Shown: positions 54,195 through 64,000 of the stretch, in pieces
Numbering within the stretch: the first letter of the stretch is position 1
How the letters are laid out: every line of letters starts with the position of its first letter
Assembly (NCBI GenBank): GCA_015179125.1
Contig: WHVA01000478.1
Span: 22,792-86,791 of the forward strand
DNA length: 64,000 bases
Direction of reading: 5' to 3'
DNA from: Gautieria morchelliformis
Lineage: Eukaryota; Basidiomycota; Agaricomycetes; Gomphales; Gomphaceae
Notes under the pieces: generated by a model
The model's input: the letters and a program-made list of their open reading frames with translations, nothing else
Told to the model about the DNA's origin: nothing
The model's database searches: none
Position numbers and translations under genes: made by a program

Positions 54195-55877
54195 ATGGGA
54201 AATAACAAAAATAAAAGACAGCCCACCAAGTCAACACGAGCAACGAAAAAGGTCAAAGAACCTCCAGAGGAACTGGTACCTGACATAGCGGGAATTCAGG
54301 GCAAAGGTCGGTTTATATATAATGATGCTATTTCAAGCTCACCAGTTATTTAGAATCTGTTCAAACTACTAGCACTTTTCGACCACAACATCAGGCGGCA
54401 AAAAAAGTAACTTTTGAAGACTTAGAATCTGAGTCAGGGTCTTCATATGAGGAAGAGACCCAGCCGGCTCAAAGTGCATCCGAGTCCGAAGCCGAGCCCA
54501 ACGACCCTAATTGAGACTCAGAGTCTGAAGAGTAAGTAGAGGTGGCAGTTCCCAAACAGGTAAAGGATATTGATGAACCTGGTATGCCATCATATTTTCC
54601 ATTTATAATTTGATGCTCATTTCACAGCCTAGTAATTATCTTGCGTGTTCCGGACGGCACTGAAGCCGAAGGGTTTGTTAAGCATGTGAAGCTTCCTGCC
54701 AATGTCAGTTACAAGAAGGTCGAGGAATGTATCTTCAAAGCGATAGGGTGCTATCAAACAGTGAAAAAGATGCCGCACCTAGCTTACCGGCTCAAAGGTG
54801 TGCGAGATAAACACCTTTCGAAACTGGCAAAAGAAGAGGACTGGGACAACCTCAAGGATGATGTGAAGGGCGCTCAGGCAAGGAAGAAAAAGGGCGATGC
54901 CAGTGGCATGGAAGTAGACATCGTTCTGGATGAAAGTGTACGTGTGCGTGTGACTTCGCATGGCAGCCCCATCTGATATTATAAGAATTATAGTACATCG
55001 CATCGCTTCGCCATACACTTTCCAGGAAAAGGGACAAAACTGTGACAAATGCAGCTGGCAGGGGCAAAAAGAAGAAAGCTCGTATTCAGGACTTGAACGC
55101 CGATTCTGACACTGAAGGATCTGAGATCGAAGAGCATGGCCTACCGACAAAACGGGAAAGGGATTTCATGGAGGCGTTGAAGGCAGAGTATTCAAACTGT
55201 GGCAAACCGGCATGTGCTTCAAAAGTCTGCAAACTGAATAAGAACGGAGAGCACATGCATTTATCATGGTGCCAACTCCAGTCCTGGGTAACAGCCTTGG
55301 TGAGTACAACCTTTGCATTTATATGTATTACTCGCTGCTAATAATGCGAATTTAGGTTTCTAACATTCACGGGGTCACTCTGAAAGTTCCTCCAAACAAC
55401 GCTCACTTCGAAGATTTCCATTATCGCAAAGACTCCATTCAAAAAGAGAAGACCGATGAAGGGTCAACGGCGAACCTGCCTGGTGCTGCATTGGGTCTTC
55501 AAGGATCATTTCCTATGATGATGTTCCCACCAATTGACTATCAAATGTTTGCTCAGAACATGGTCCTGAACCACCCTGTTACTCCAGTCAATCCTGACAA
55601 GAGACCGGAACAGTTGACCCCTGCGACTCCCGGTGACATCGCTTACCCAAGCATCGAAGAGTTTCTTGACGATGTCCATAATTGGCCTGAGGCTAGGGGG
55701 CGGAACATTGACGAATTCAAAGGTAAATTTGAAGCAAACAACGTTTACTTCCTAAATGAACTGAAGGAGGTGACGGCTGATGTGCTCATGGCCAACATCG
55801 GGATGTCATGGGGTGACGCGAATTTCATCAAAGGAGCGGCTAGAAAGGCTATAAGGAAGCTTGCTAAGAAGGTGTGA
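54195..55877 (+). pseudogene. multi-exon fungal gene of unknown function, possible SAM-like C-terminus
   Basis: ATG 54195 opens 'MGNNKNKRQPTKSTRATKKV', a basic N-terminus, followed after a predicted intron by 'KKVTFEDLESESGSSYEEE' and an acidic Ser/Glu tract. One in-frame TGA lies in the acidic tract (about 54512). Conserved blocks follow: 'VPDGTEAEGFVKHVKLPANV', 'YKKVEECIFKAIGCYQTV', 'RDKHLSKLAKEEDWDNLK' (54641-54940), 'RERDFMEALKAEYSNCGKPA' with Cys pairs 'CGKPACASKVC' (55042-55290), and a tail 'YPSIEEFLDDVHNWPEARG', 'FLNELKEVTADVLMANIGMS' that looks like a helical SAM-type fold, ending at 55877. Three or four introns are needed (for example GTACGTG at 54937; the last ends near 55352). A single nonsense codon is the main sign of decay. 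I do not recognise the family. Confidence 0.55.
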
Positions 55878-56185
55878 GAGGGAGGGAGGCAAGCAGAATT
55901 ATGCCAGTAGGACACAATAATTAGATTTACTATATACATCAAAAAGAACAATTTAGAGAATTATGGATATTTGAGATCGGCGGCCTTAGTACCGTCTGAG
56001 GCAGCGCACGGCACATTATTGGTATTTAACCTTGAGGCCGCTACCACCAACACACCGCAAGAATGTAGATGGTTCACTTGTCACGTGACTTGTCCACATG
56101 TTGACAACAGCTCTGCCTCTCAGACTCGCACAACATAGTTCTTTACTTGTTGTCTGCCTCTAATTCTCGATATTTGTTATTCCAG

Positions 56186-58246
56186 ATGCCATCAACACCG
56201 CCCCAATCTCTCAAGCTTCTGTTGATGACGAGCACACCATATAGCGTCAGTTCCAGTAAATCTCATGAATCACACATTCGGACCCAGGATGATTTGAAAA
56301 AGCTGATGAAGGGCGAGTTCTCCGCTGCGATATTCGAGAGTAATTCTCTGCTTGAAGAGCGCTGTCGGGCGGATCAAAAAATTGTCGACACTGTCCTATC
56401 CAAACTGAAACCTGGCGTGTTCTGGGACAGCCCAACCGACACTTTCAAGGAATGGCCCAGCCGCACTGGTCCAGAAAGCGCTCATTATGCGCCGTTGGAG
56501 TGGTTACTCAACAAGATTCTGTCCATCTCCTCCCAAAAGCTGCCGAATGGCAATATCCACCGAGGTCTTCAGTTTTACGTGTACGGTCGGGAAATGGCTG
56601 AAGGACTTGACACAGACTCCCCCTAAAACCAGACCTTGTTGGTTGTCAGTCTGTTGGTAAGAGCTGAGGCTCGAAGTCGAAGCTCTCATGGAACGAGGCT
56701 GAAATTTGCGTAGAGGTGAAGAATAACTGGCCTGGTTTGATCCTGCAGTCAAGCACGTACGTGCGCTGTATGTTCACACACCAATTGGATAGACTCTTCG
56801 TCACTGTTATCCATTTCAACAACGCAAGGATGGGGGTGCGCTTCGGATTTTATTCTCGCATGGGTCTGGTTGTTATGCCGGAACTTGACCTCTCGAAGGA
56901 GGGAGGCTTTAAAGGATTTGTCCGCGGAGTGGTTGGGATTAATTCTTGGACCGACACAAACCACGCTGGAATTGATACTACTCGTACCATCACAGACATT
57001 GCGATTCCTGAGAGGGGTATATTCAAGATTTCGAAAACACTTTGTGACCGACGTTGCGTTCGCGGACGAGCAACACGTGTGTATCTTTTGGTCAAGAAGG
57101 GTGCGTTTTGACGTTTAGAGATCTGGGCCAGTAGTTAACAATTGGGTTTGAAGGTGCAACCGCCACCGATGGTTCTCCCGCTCAACCTTCGTCCACTCAC
57201 CGGTATAACTTACGAAGTCACCAACCCCCGCGTTCTCAGCCTGGAAAAGAGACTGACAGTCGAGAACCTTGAGGTTGAAGGGAGGAATATCATTTCTCTT
57301 GCCGGACACTGTCATTCTGAAAGATTCATGGCCATTGAAAACCCATAACGAAGAAGGCACAATGTTTGGAGCATTATCGGGTGGATTTGGACTGCCAGAC
57401 ATCCTTGTCTCATACCTGTCGAGGACGGAATGGATAAGCTCATACCTGATGACGCAACGTATTGGCCCGTGTGTGCGCCAGAGCCATACGCCGGGGTTAG
57501 GCCTGACGAACGAATACATATGCGATCTGTTTTTGAGACCCGAGGGACGTCACTGCGAGCTGCACAAAGTCCTCAATTGCTCGTGCGTTGCATAGTGCAC
57601 GCCATGTTGGGTATGTGAACGAAGAGGGCATCGGACATGATTACCTATAATGGTGATTGACAGGGAATTTTGGGCTGTTTAAGAACAGCTGGTTGCACCG
57701 CGACGTAAGCGTCAGGAACGTCATGCTGATGGATGAAGCTGAGGCCGCCTGTGGCGAGTACGTACCGTCTTTCACATCAGTCCTTTCGTTTTTTTATGTT
57801 TGCTTCAGTTTGCCATGACTCGAGAAGTTACTAGATGTGTGGATTCATATGCGATGGGGACCAGGCGATTCGTTGGATGGATCAGAAGCGGAATTAGCAA
57901 AGCATCGCTTGGTGGTCTTTAGTTGTTGTGTGCGGCTTGTATTTACATGGTTCTAGGGTATGCTGCCTTTCATGTCTCAGGCGCTTATTGTTGCTTGGGA
58001 CTCTGGAACGCAAGTTGTGCACCAAGTAATGACACCTGGAGTCGTTTTATGGGTTTTATTTTGGTTGATTCTGGAGATTCTGGAGACCAAGGGGCACTTG
58101 CGCTACTAGAACAGAATTACCGTCAAACGATGCTCTCCGACGAGTTACCTGTGTTACAAGCTAGGGGAAGTTTCCTTGATAGGTTAAAGCAACAGGATGC
58201 CGCGAAAAACTTCTCCACGGGCTTGAAGCCATCTCCAAACTCTTGA
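56186..58246 (+). pseudogene. FunK1-type fungal protein kinase, decayed
   Basis: ATG 56186 ('MPSTPPQSLKLLL'). FunK1-type blocks follow in order but in changing frames: 'ESAHYAPLEWLLNKIL'; 'PDLVGCQSVG' near 56632; 'QSSTYVRCMFTHQLDRLFVT' and 'FGFYSRMGLVVMPELDLSKE' (56750-56890); 'LCDRRCVRGRATRVYLLVKK' (57040); 'VILKDSWPLKTHNEEGTMFG', 'GGFGLPDILVSY' (57310-57420); 'RIHMRSVFETRGTSLRAAQS' (57510); the catalytic loop 'WLHRDVSVRNVML' (57690); 'LPFMSQALIVAWDSG' and 'LWVLFWLILEILETKG' (57965-58095). Known family: large, agaricomycete-expanded kinases with an N-terminal extension. Introns explain some frame changes, but several stops within blocks suggest a pseudogene. Confidence 0.68.
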
Positions 58247-58623
58247 TTCAATGGTTAACGCTTCTCAGGAGACTGCTCTGGAATGGCTGAAACCAGACTT
58301 CGTAAGTTGTATTTTGGACGCCGATGGGTACACTTACAGGCCACTGAGCCATACAGGCATATGTAAGAATCTCTTTCAGACCTGCCAAGAGTTGATTATG
58401 TAATGAGGGGAAATGACAGGTGAAGAGAGAGGATGAGCTGGGAAAGACCGCATGTAAGCAGACATATAATATTATGAGATCCTGTAGCCACTGTAGGAAG
58501 AGGGCACTTACAATGAGTACTTTTTGCACTACTAAGTGTTGTTTACCAATATCATCCATCACATTGCAGATAATTTTCAACATTCTGACAACAAAAAAAT
58601 TACATTACAGTAGTACAACTGCA

Positions 58624-59820
58624 CTACAGATAGCCACAGTCCTTCATCCACCCTCGCGCATGTCTGCGTGTAATCCGATCCAGTGCCTCGTAGAGAAACA
58701 TGAATAGCTCAGCCCTCTCCTTACTTGCAACACATGCACGGAACTCGGCACCATGACGTCTGAGGTGAGCTTTGATGAAGGAGAATGATTCTTCGATCGG
58801 GTTGAGATCGGGCGAGTACGGCGGAAGATACATCAGTTTGATTCCTCTGCAAATGCAAGATTAGACACTAGTGAAAACAGTTTATAATGGTAAAAACCTT
58901 TGGGCACATAAGAGTGAGACCTCAGGTATGTGGTGAATGGCGCAGTTATCCATAACAAGAACGCTCTGTGGTGCCGGGTAAGGGTTCATTACCTCTAAAA
59001 GGCCCTTCAGAAACCCAAGGAACTCTGGACCGTCGTATGCCCCTAATTTGATATGGCTATAGATGATTCCATCTTGTGAGAGCGCGGAAGGATTGAAAAT
59101 CTGAGTGGATATTAGCGATACAATAATGGAGGCCCGTGCACAAATGTTACCTTTCGCCCCTTTGGAAAGTGCTCGCACTCGAGGCCTACATCCCTTGTAA
59201 GCCCATCCCATTAGTCTATACGTTGTGCGAAGGTCAATTGGCTTTCATCTGTGAAAACCAAACGGTCCGGTGGTTCACTACCAATACGAAACTGGAAAGC
59301 AGTCCGCGAGGCTTCACAGCGCTCTGCGGCTGCCCGTGAAAGCTGGATTGGAGACAAATATAAAGGTTGTCATTCTTCGAGGATTTAATGACTCACTTTC
59401 TTTCTTTGCAAGCCAAGATGTCGAAGCGTCCTCCAGACAGTTGATATACTTACTAAAATACCATGCTGCACCTCTAGCTCTTCGACAAGCTCATCGAGGT
59501 AAAGATCGGGCGAGCGTTCAAGAAGCGCAAGAAGAAACTGTTATAAAATAAAATAAGCTACAGCTAAACACAGACATGAATTACTTACTTCACTCTGAGC
59601 TGAGGTCATTTTTGACCCATGAGATAGCCGCTTTGGCTCTGCCACGACGTCTCCAACATCCCCCAGAGTTTGATTGTGCTTGAACTACAGTAGTGACATA
59701 TCGAGGTCAATTGCAATATGGTTGATTTCTTGTTGAGCTTGAATTTTTGGTGTATAACGCATCCCGCAGATCCTTGCTGTACATGTGACGAACAGGTTTA
59801 GGGTTGCCAGGGCGAGGCAT
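58624..59820 (-). pseudogene. Tc1/IS630-type DDE transposase with introns
   Basis: From ATG 59820 ('MPRPGNPKPVRHMYSKDLRD') an HTH N-terminus is out of frame in places. Then 'FLLALLERSPDLYLDELVEE' and 'VSISTVWRTLRHLGLQRKK' (59540-59405), first Asp in 'RLVFTDES' near 59250, 'YSHIKLGAYDGPEFLGFLKG', second Asp in 'SVLVMDNCAIHHIPEV', and 'LPPYSPDLNPIEESFSFIKA' with the final acidic residue, ending at 58624. Short introns lie at about 59390-59335 and 58905-58840. The DDE triad is complete, but the N-terminal frame breaks (for example near 59715 and 59597) suggest it is inactive unless further introns exist. CTACTGTAGTGC-like words at about 58605-58630 and 59685-59695 may be terminal repeats. Confidence 0.72.
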
Positions 59821-60019
59821 ATGAGCGATGGTGTGGGTAGTACATACAAGGAGAAGGAAGTTCCCAAACACACACCCTGACCAAGAATTCTATGACATGA
59901 ATCGTGCGACAGCATTTGCACCCTTACTCCCAATGCTGAACCCCAATCAAGTGTAATTTTCAGGTGTCGAATGGCCACTATCCCTTTTTATTGGTGAGTT
60001 TGCTACTTATGCTTACTTT

Positions 60020-60915
60020 ACATCCTCGCTGAAAGGGCTGTCACGCGTCCCAACTACAAGTCCACCATTGTGACTTGAAGCCCCTTCTACTCGTACAAGC
60101 ACGAGCAGTTCCTTCCTGTCGTCCACCCGCACCCAACCGACCGCGCTCCATCCTCCTACCGTCAACACCCTCGCGATGACCACCACCACGTCCCGCACCC
60201 TCCACGCGCTACGCAACACCAACCGCGGCGAGCCCCTCGCACGCCTCGAGGGCCGCCAGCCCAGTCGTGTCACGTCCGCGCTCCCGTCCCTCTACCGGCT
60301 GCCGTTTGGGCCGGTATCCCCCATGTCCCCTGCGTGGAGTCCCCTGGGTGTCAAGGTGTGTGACGCCCCCGCACCCTGCTAACTGTATGCCCAGTCTCCT
60401 CGATGAGCTCCGTGTCGTCCTGCTGCAATCGCACCGCACCTGCACCCTACCTGCACCCGTACCTACACCGTACCTGCACCCGTACCTGCACCCGCACCCG
60501 CACCTGCACCTGCACCCGCACCCACACCTGCACCGCCGCGCCCGCTCCCCCACCACCCCGTCCTCCTACACCAGCTCGCCCACCCCAGCACCTCCGTGCC
60601 CCTCACCCCACCACATACGTGTGCGCCCCGCGGTTTCCGAGCTCAAGAACGTGTCAGGATCAGTGAAGTTGCCTTATGGTGCATTGGCACTCAGTGCAGA
60701 AGGGATCAAAGATGCTATTACGAACTTTGATGATGCATATGTTCCACGTTATATGATCCCTCAGATTTTCGGGGCTTATGCTACACAGGAGGAAATCCGA
60801 CATTGAGAATGAACGCCTACCGTCAAATCTCACTGATCCAACATCAGAAGAAGCTAAGCCCTTCCTCTCCAATCCTACGACACCCTCTTCTGGAGATTCT
60901 CCTGTAGTGGGTTCT
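60020..60915 (+). pseudogene. right arm gene-like sequence, unknown function
   Basis: A start 'MTTTTSRTLHALRNTNRGEP' (60176), then Pro/His- and Cys/Thr/Arg-coding minisatellite (60425-60590), then 'VSELKNVSGSVKLPYGALAL' (60627 onward) and 'DDAYVPRYMIPQIFGAYATQ', with a tail 'RKSDIENERLPSNLTDPTSE' to 'SSGDSPVVGSHH' in a second frame ending near 60925. The C-terminal part is conserved in the left arm, which suggests this was a real gene. No domain recognised. 'LHALRNTNRG..ALPSLYR' faintly recalls LYR-type mitochondrial assembly proteins, but this is too weak to use. Confidence 0.4.
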
Positions 60916-61199
60916 CACCATTAGTACAAAGTAGCAAACAAAATTAAAACCTGCATTGAACTACATACAGTAAGCTAAGCTTGACATTGTTCCCCCCTCA
61001 GCACCCAAAATGCAAAATAAAAAATACTTGTTTTATTCGGGTTTTTTAGTTCTATGCCCTAGCTATGGTCCACATAGCTTCAGATATGAAATTTCAAGCG
61101 AATCGGAGCGATATCAAGCAAGATATCGTTGTTCGAAGTTTGCACGCTAAAACGGAAGCAAATCCAACGCGCGCCTTAGGTACTGCAAACGGGTGTAAG
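60425..61199 (+). repeat. right arm of the 52.7/61.2-kb inverted repeat
   Basis: Reverse complement of 52719-53290 plus the edge of the minisatellite. It retains the 54 nt (about 60711-60764) missing on the left. The pair is separated by about 7.3 kb holding three gene remnants. The arms differ by scattered substitutions. Confidence 0.8.
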
Positions 61200-61376
61200 C
61201 ACATCAAACCATATGGTTTGAAGCACAATGTACTTGTCTGAGGTAGGCTAGCTTCATTAAGCAAAAAGTCCACCCACTGTTCAATGATCTATATCAATTG
61301 ACCATGGCTTGCAGAAAAGAAACATACATTCAGATATGGTTTGTTAGAGTTATGTTCTCACCTGACAGAGGGGAAA
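61200..61376. other. short unique spacer
   Basis: Contains a 7-bp palindromic pair CAAACCATATGGTTTG (61206-61221). No gene. Confidence 0.4.
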
Positions 61377-61609
61377 TGTAAGATGGGTGGTCTTAAACCC
61401 CTTGCATCACATGGGCAGGCAGAACTCAACCAATGATAGTATTCTGTATGCTATGTAGTGATGGTTTAGGGTTAAGATAAGATGGGGAACTGCCAGGTGG
61501 TTCCCATGCAAGAACTATACAGTGGGTCTGCAAGGACCCACTGGTGCTAACTAAGCTACCAGAAATAAGCATTGCCTTAAGTGGCAATGGGTAAATATGT
61601 ATATCTACA
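61377..61609 (-). repeat. LTR of the gypsy-B relative (233 bp)
   Basis: Shares 'AACTATACAGTGGGTC', 'GCTATGTAGTGA' and 'GGTTCCCA' words in order with the gypsy-B1 LTR, but is longer and clearly diverged. Confidence 0.75.
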
Positions 61610-62350
61610 CCCTCCCCCTCTATGAACAACTCAGGAGTCTTTGTAGAGATCTCTCGTAAGATTGTCCTCCACCAAGTCAGTCATGTGGATGTCATCAATG
61701 CAAGGGTTGGCTGACCATGAGGGTCAGCTGGAAGAGCTGCCTCTGGTCAAAGCTGCTGGCAGCCTTGAGGTGTGATGCGTAAACTGTGCATTTGTTGCAT
61801 GCTCAGGATGGACAATAGCTAGGCCATCTTCCCATCCCATGATCTCCAGTGCTCTGTGGTTGTTAGGGCACTGAGGATCACAGCAGCCCTTTGCTTTGGG
61901 GCCATTGATCAAGAAGCTGATGTTGATGGATCAACATCGATGTCATCTTTGGCATGCAGCATCTTCATCAGAAGATGCTGGGAGTGGTGGTGGTTGCTTC
62001 TAAGAAGCAATGCACCTTGGAAAGATCCGAGGTGAAAATTTTCAGGACCACTGCCGGCACATCACATGCTGGACACATGACTCATGCAACCTAATGCCGC
62101 TTGGCTAGGTTGTGTGGTTTTGCGACTCCCTGGAGCTCTAAATAATTATCTAGAGCTTCCAACTCTTTACACACTGACATGGGCTCCCATGTCACATCAC
62201 CTAGGGTCTCACATCGCCTAGGGTCCAATGGACTTGGAACTCTAGGTCTTTCCATCTATGGGATAAAATCTCGTTGACAAGCCACTCCTCATTGTCATTT
62301 GAGCCAAAGTCATGTCCTTCCATGACAAGGGAACAGGTCATCATTGTTGG
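61377..62350 (-). mobile_element. diverged gypsy-B relative, 3' end only
   Basis: LTR 61377-61609 (TGTAAGATGG to ATATCTACA), polypurine tract 61610-61622, then on the minus strand sequence matching the gypsy-B accessory ORF ('IMGWEDGLAIVHPEHATNAQ', 'CCDPQCPNNHRALE' at 61912-61724) and, towards 62150-62320, the end of the pol/chromodomain region (minus-strand DVTWEP-like words, broken). The match to gypsy-B1 fades at about 62350. Order and orientation are as at 1067-6300. Confidence 0.75.
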
Positions 62351-64000
62351 CCTTATACAGTGAAGTCACCATATTTATAGAGTAAAGAAAATGATTTTCT
62401 ATCTATTATTTCTAAGTGAAAGAGTCCATGATCGCATTCGGACAGGACAGGGTAAGGGGTAGTTACAAATCATGGAAAAAGAAGAAATATGATGGGGATT
62501 ATCCTATGGGGGATTTGAGATAGTGCCATCCAGAATGGTACACTCTACTGTACTCTGGCCTGTCTTATGCTGGTGCCATTTACCTACACCCACAGTGGAC
62601 CGTGACTAGGTCGCCACATAAGTGTGAACCAGAAGGTGCAGAGGGAAGAGGGAAGGCATGGGACGCTGTGTTTGCAACACGGGAAAACCCGTCCACATTC
62701 AGAATGTGCAGCCACACTGTCACCTCTAGAAGAGGAGGGACATCACAGAAGCAACATATGCAATGCAAGGTCTTCTCATGTTTGGTATGCCCAGTCTAAA
62801 TCATTGGTCCTCAGTGGGTGAATCTCATTCTCCTGCAAGGGCAACCTCAACTGTGCTCTACTCTCCCTAGAGCAGCTACTTGAGATGAGGGGGATCCAAA
62901 GTGTATAAGCTATCAATCAGTAATTACATAGAGTGCATACCTGAGATGAGGTGGATCCAAAGAGAACAAGATAAGGATCCCCCTTACCTCAGCAACTAAC
63001 ATATGCCTACTGAGTAAGCCAAGCCACCAGAAAATAAGTGCAGAACAGGGAACAAGAATAATGGACAATGGGACAAGAAGAAGGGGAAGAGAAGGAAAGG
63101 AGAGGGAAAACCCATAGGGAGGTGTTCCCCTGACAGGGAGTTCCTGCCTCTCGGCAGACTTCCATGGATCTCATCTCTGCTGACAATGCCTCTGCCCCCA
63201 AACTCAGTGGAAACAATTAACCTCCTGGTTGGTCTAAGTGTTTGCCGCGCCACACTCACCTCCCCCAATTCAGGGACTCATTAATCAGCCTATATAGGCA
63301 GTCTCTACCCAGAATGCAGAATAGAGTAATCAAGGTATTTACATGTTAGGGTATCGTAGTTACCAAAGTAAGCCAGGGTATGCTGGCGCCAACATAGGAT
63401 ACTTCCTGTTTGTGTGCAGTTCCTAATATTGCATATCAGTACTGATCAGTTTCAATAGGTCTTACACATGGGTTGGAGGTCCAGGAGCTTTCACAATCCT
63501 AACACTTATCAACACCTATCAGTGGGGTGAACCACTGGAGTAATTACTGCTACAGATGGGGTGGGGGGTGGTTCAAACCTGAGGCTCTCCCTCACATTGT
63601 CCCAAATGGGTGGTTAGACCCACCTGTGCTAACCCACCCAGTAATACACATTTAAGGGCAATGTGGTTAAATACATATATTTACAGGAAATCCAAAGAGA
63701 AAAGCCTAAGGACCCCACTGCCAGTGAGCCCATATTATACTATGCAGGTCCGCAGCCAGGGGCATTGCCTGGCACTCACCATCAACCCTGCATTCCCTGG
63801 CCTCCCTGACCATTGGCCAACCCTGGATGCCACATACTACATGAGCTGCTTGACTTCTGACATTGCTCTGAAAACAGAAGTTGGAAAATGGAGCGGAATT
63901 GGTGAAATGAGCAGGGCTAGCAGTGTAGAGGACAGGAATTATAGGCAGTAGGTATGGACTTGTTGCTCAAAAGAATAGACTAGAAATTAATTCACTCTCT
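62351..64000. other. non-coding stretch to the window end
   Basis: No supported gene. A purine-rich stretch lies at 63030-63115. The phrase GAGATGAGG(G/T)GGATCCAAAG occurs twice (about 62883 and 62943). The short frames on both strands (for example 62996-63268, 63610-63951) have no recognisable content. Confidence 0.4.

Noticed and set aside
57115-57519. 134-codon minus-strand frame
   Set aside because: It is the shadow of FunK1 kinase blocks on the plus strand ('VILKDSWP', 'GGFGLPDILVSY').
1-64000. tRNA, rRNA or CRISPR features
   Set aside because: I found no cloverleaf with an intact T-arm consensus, no rRNA-like block and no regular spacer array; short regular repeats are minisatellites.

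Overview
The window looks like a transposon-dense stretch of a filamentous basidiomycete (probably agaricomycete) nuclear genome. Pointers are the chromodomain Ty3/gypsy and Ty1/copia polyproteins, a cluster of 'LPHELILHIL' F-box genes, a fungal-type FunK1 kinase remnant, a Zn2Cys6 fragment, and host genes with many 49-83 nt introns (GT..CTRAC..AG). No tRNA, rRNA, CRISPR array or bacterial-type operon was seen. Family names below (copia-A, gypsy-B, and so on) are local labels; no species or database name is claimed.

Layout. 1-22,390 is one nested insertion complex. An old minus-strand copia element (copia-A) was split by gypsy-B1 (1067-21636; 213-bp LTRs; 5-bp target duplication). Inside B1 sit (i) DNA transposon H (6474-14688), which holds a reversed solo LTR (E3, 7637-13978), which holds a nearly complete copia element (copia-C, 8628-13495); (ii) solo LTR D1 (3201-5869), which holds solo LTR E1 (4304-5737); and (iii) a 488-bp LTR-like insertion in gag. 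Each boundary is marked by a short target-site duplication, perfect in all cases except the gag insertion. 22,391-24,668 is non-coding, with a degenerate minisatellite and a candidate hammerhead-ribozyme RNA.

24,669-32,099 is a second, plus-strand copy of gypsy-B (B2), interrupted by solo LTR E2. It is fused at 32,099/32,100 to a chromodomain gypsy element (gypsy-D, to 40,066). Gypsy-D carries an antisense spliced ORF near its 3' end and is itself interrupted by solo LTR D2. 40,970-41,330 is an old gypsy RT relic.

41,741-51,600 is the gene-bearing island: a 7-exon Gfo/Idh/MocA oxidoreductase, F-box gene 1, a frameshifted F-box 2, an MCP1-like mitochondrial membrane protein with a GC-AG intron, and F-box 3. 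F-box 3 is an inverted duplicate of F-box 1 that has lost its start. 52,719-61,199 is bracketed by inverted arms of one gene-like sequence. Between them lie a large GC-rich minisatellite, a multi-exon gene with a possible SAM-like C-terminus, a decayed FunK1 kinase and a Tc1/IS630-type transposase. 61,377 to about 62,350 is the 3' end of a diverged gypsy-B relative; the rest is non-coding.

The transposons do not work as one system, but they share a history. Most disabling changes are C-to-T/G-to-A at CpG, including three independent Asp-to-Asn changes at catalytic sites, which suggests cytosine methylation or a RIP-like process. Most novel-looking items: the third, accessory ORF of gypsy-B, the hammerhead-like RNA, the transcription-factor fragment captured in transposon H, and the antisense spliced ORF of gypsy-D.
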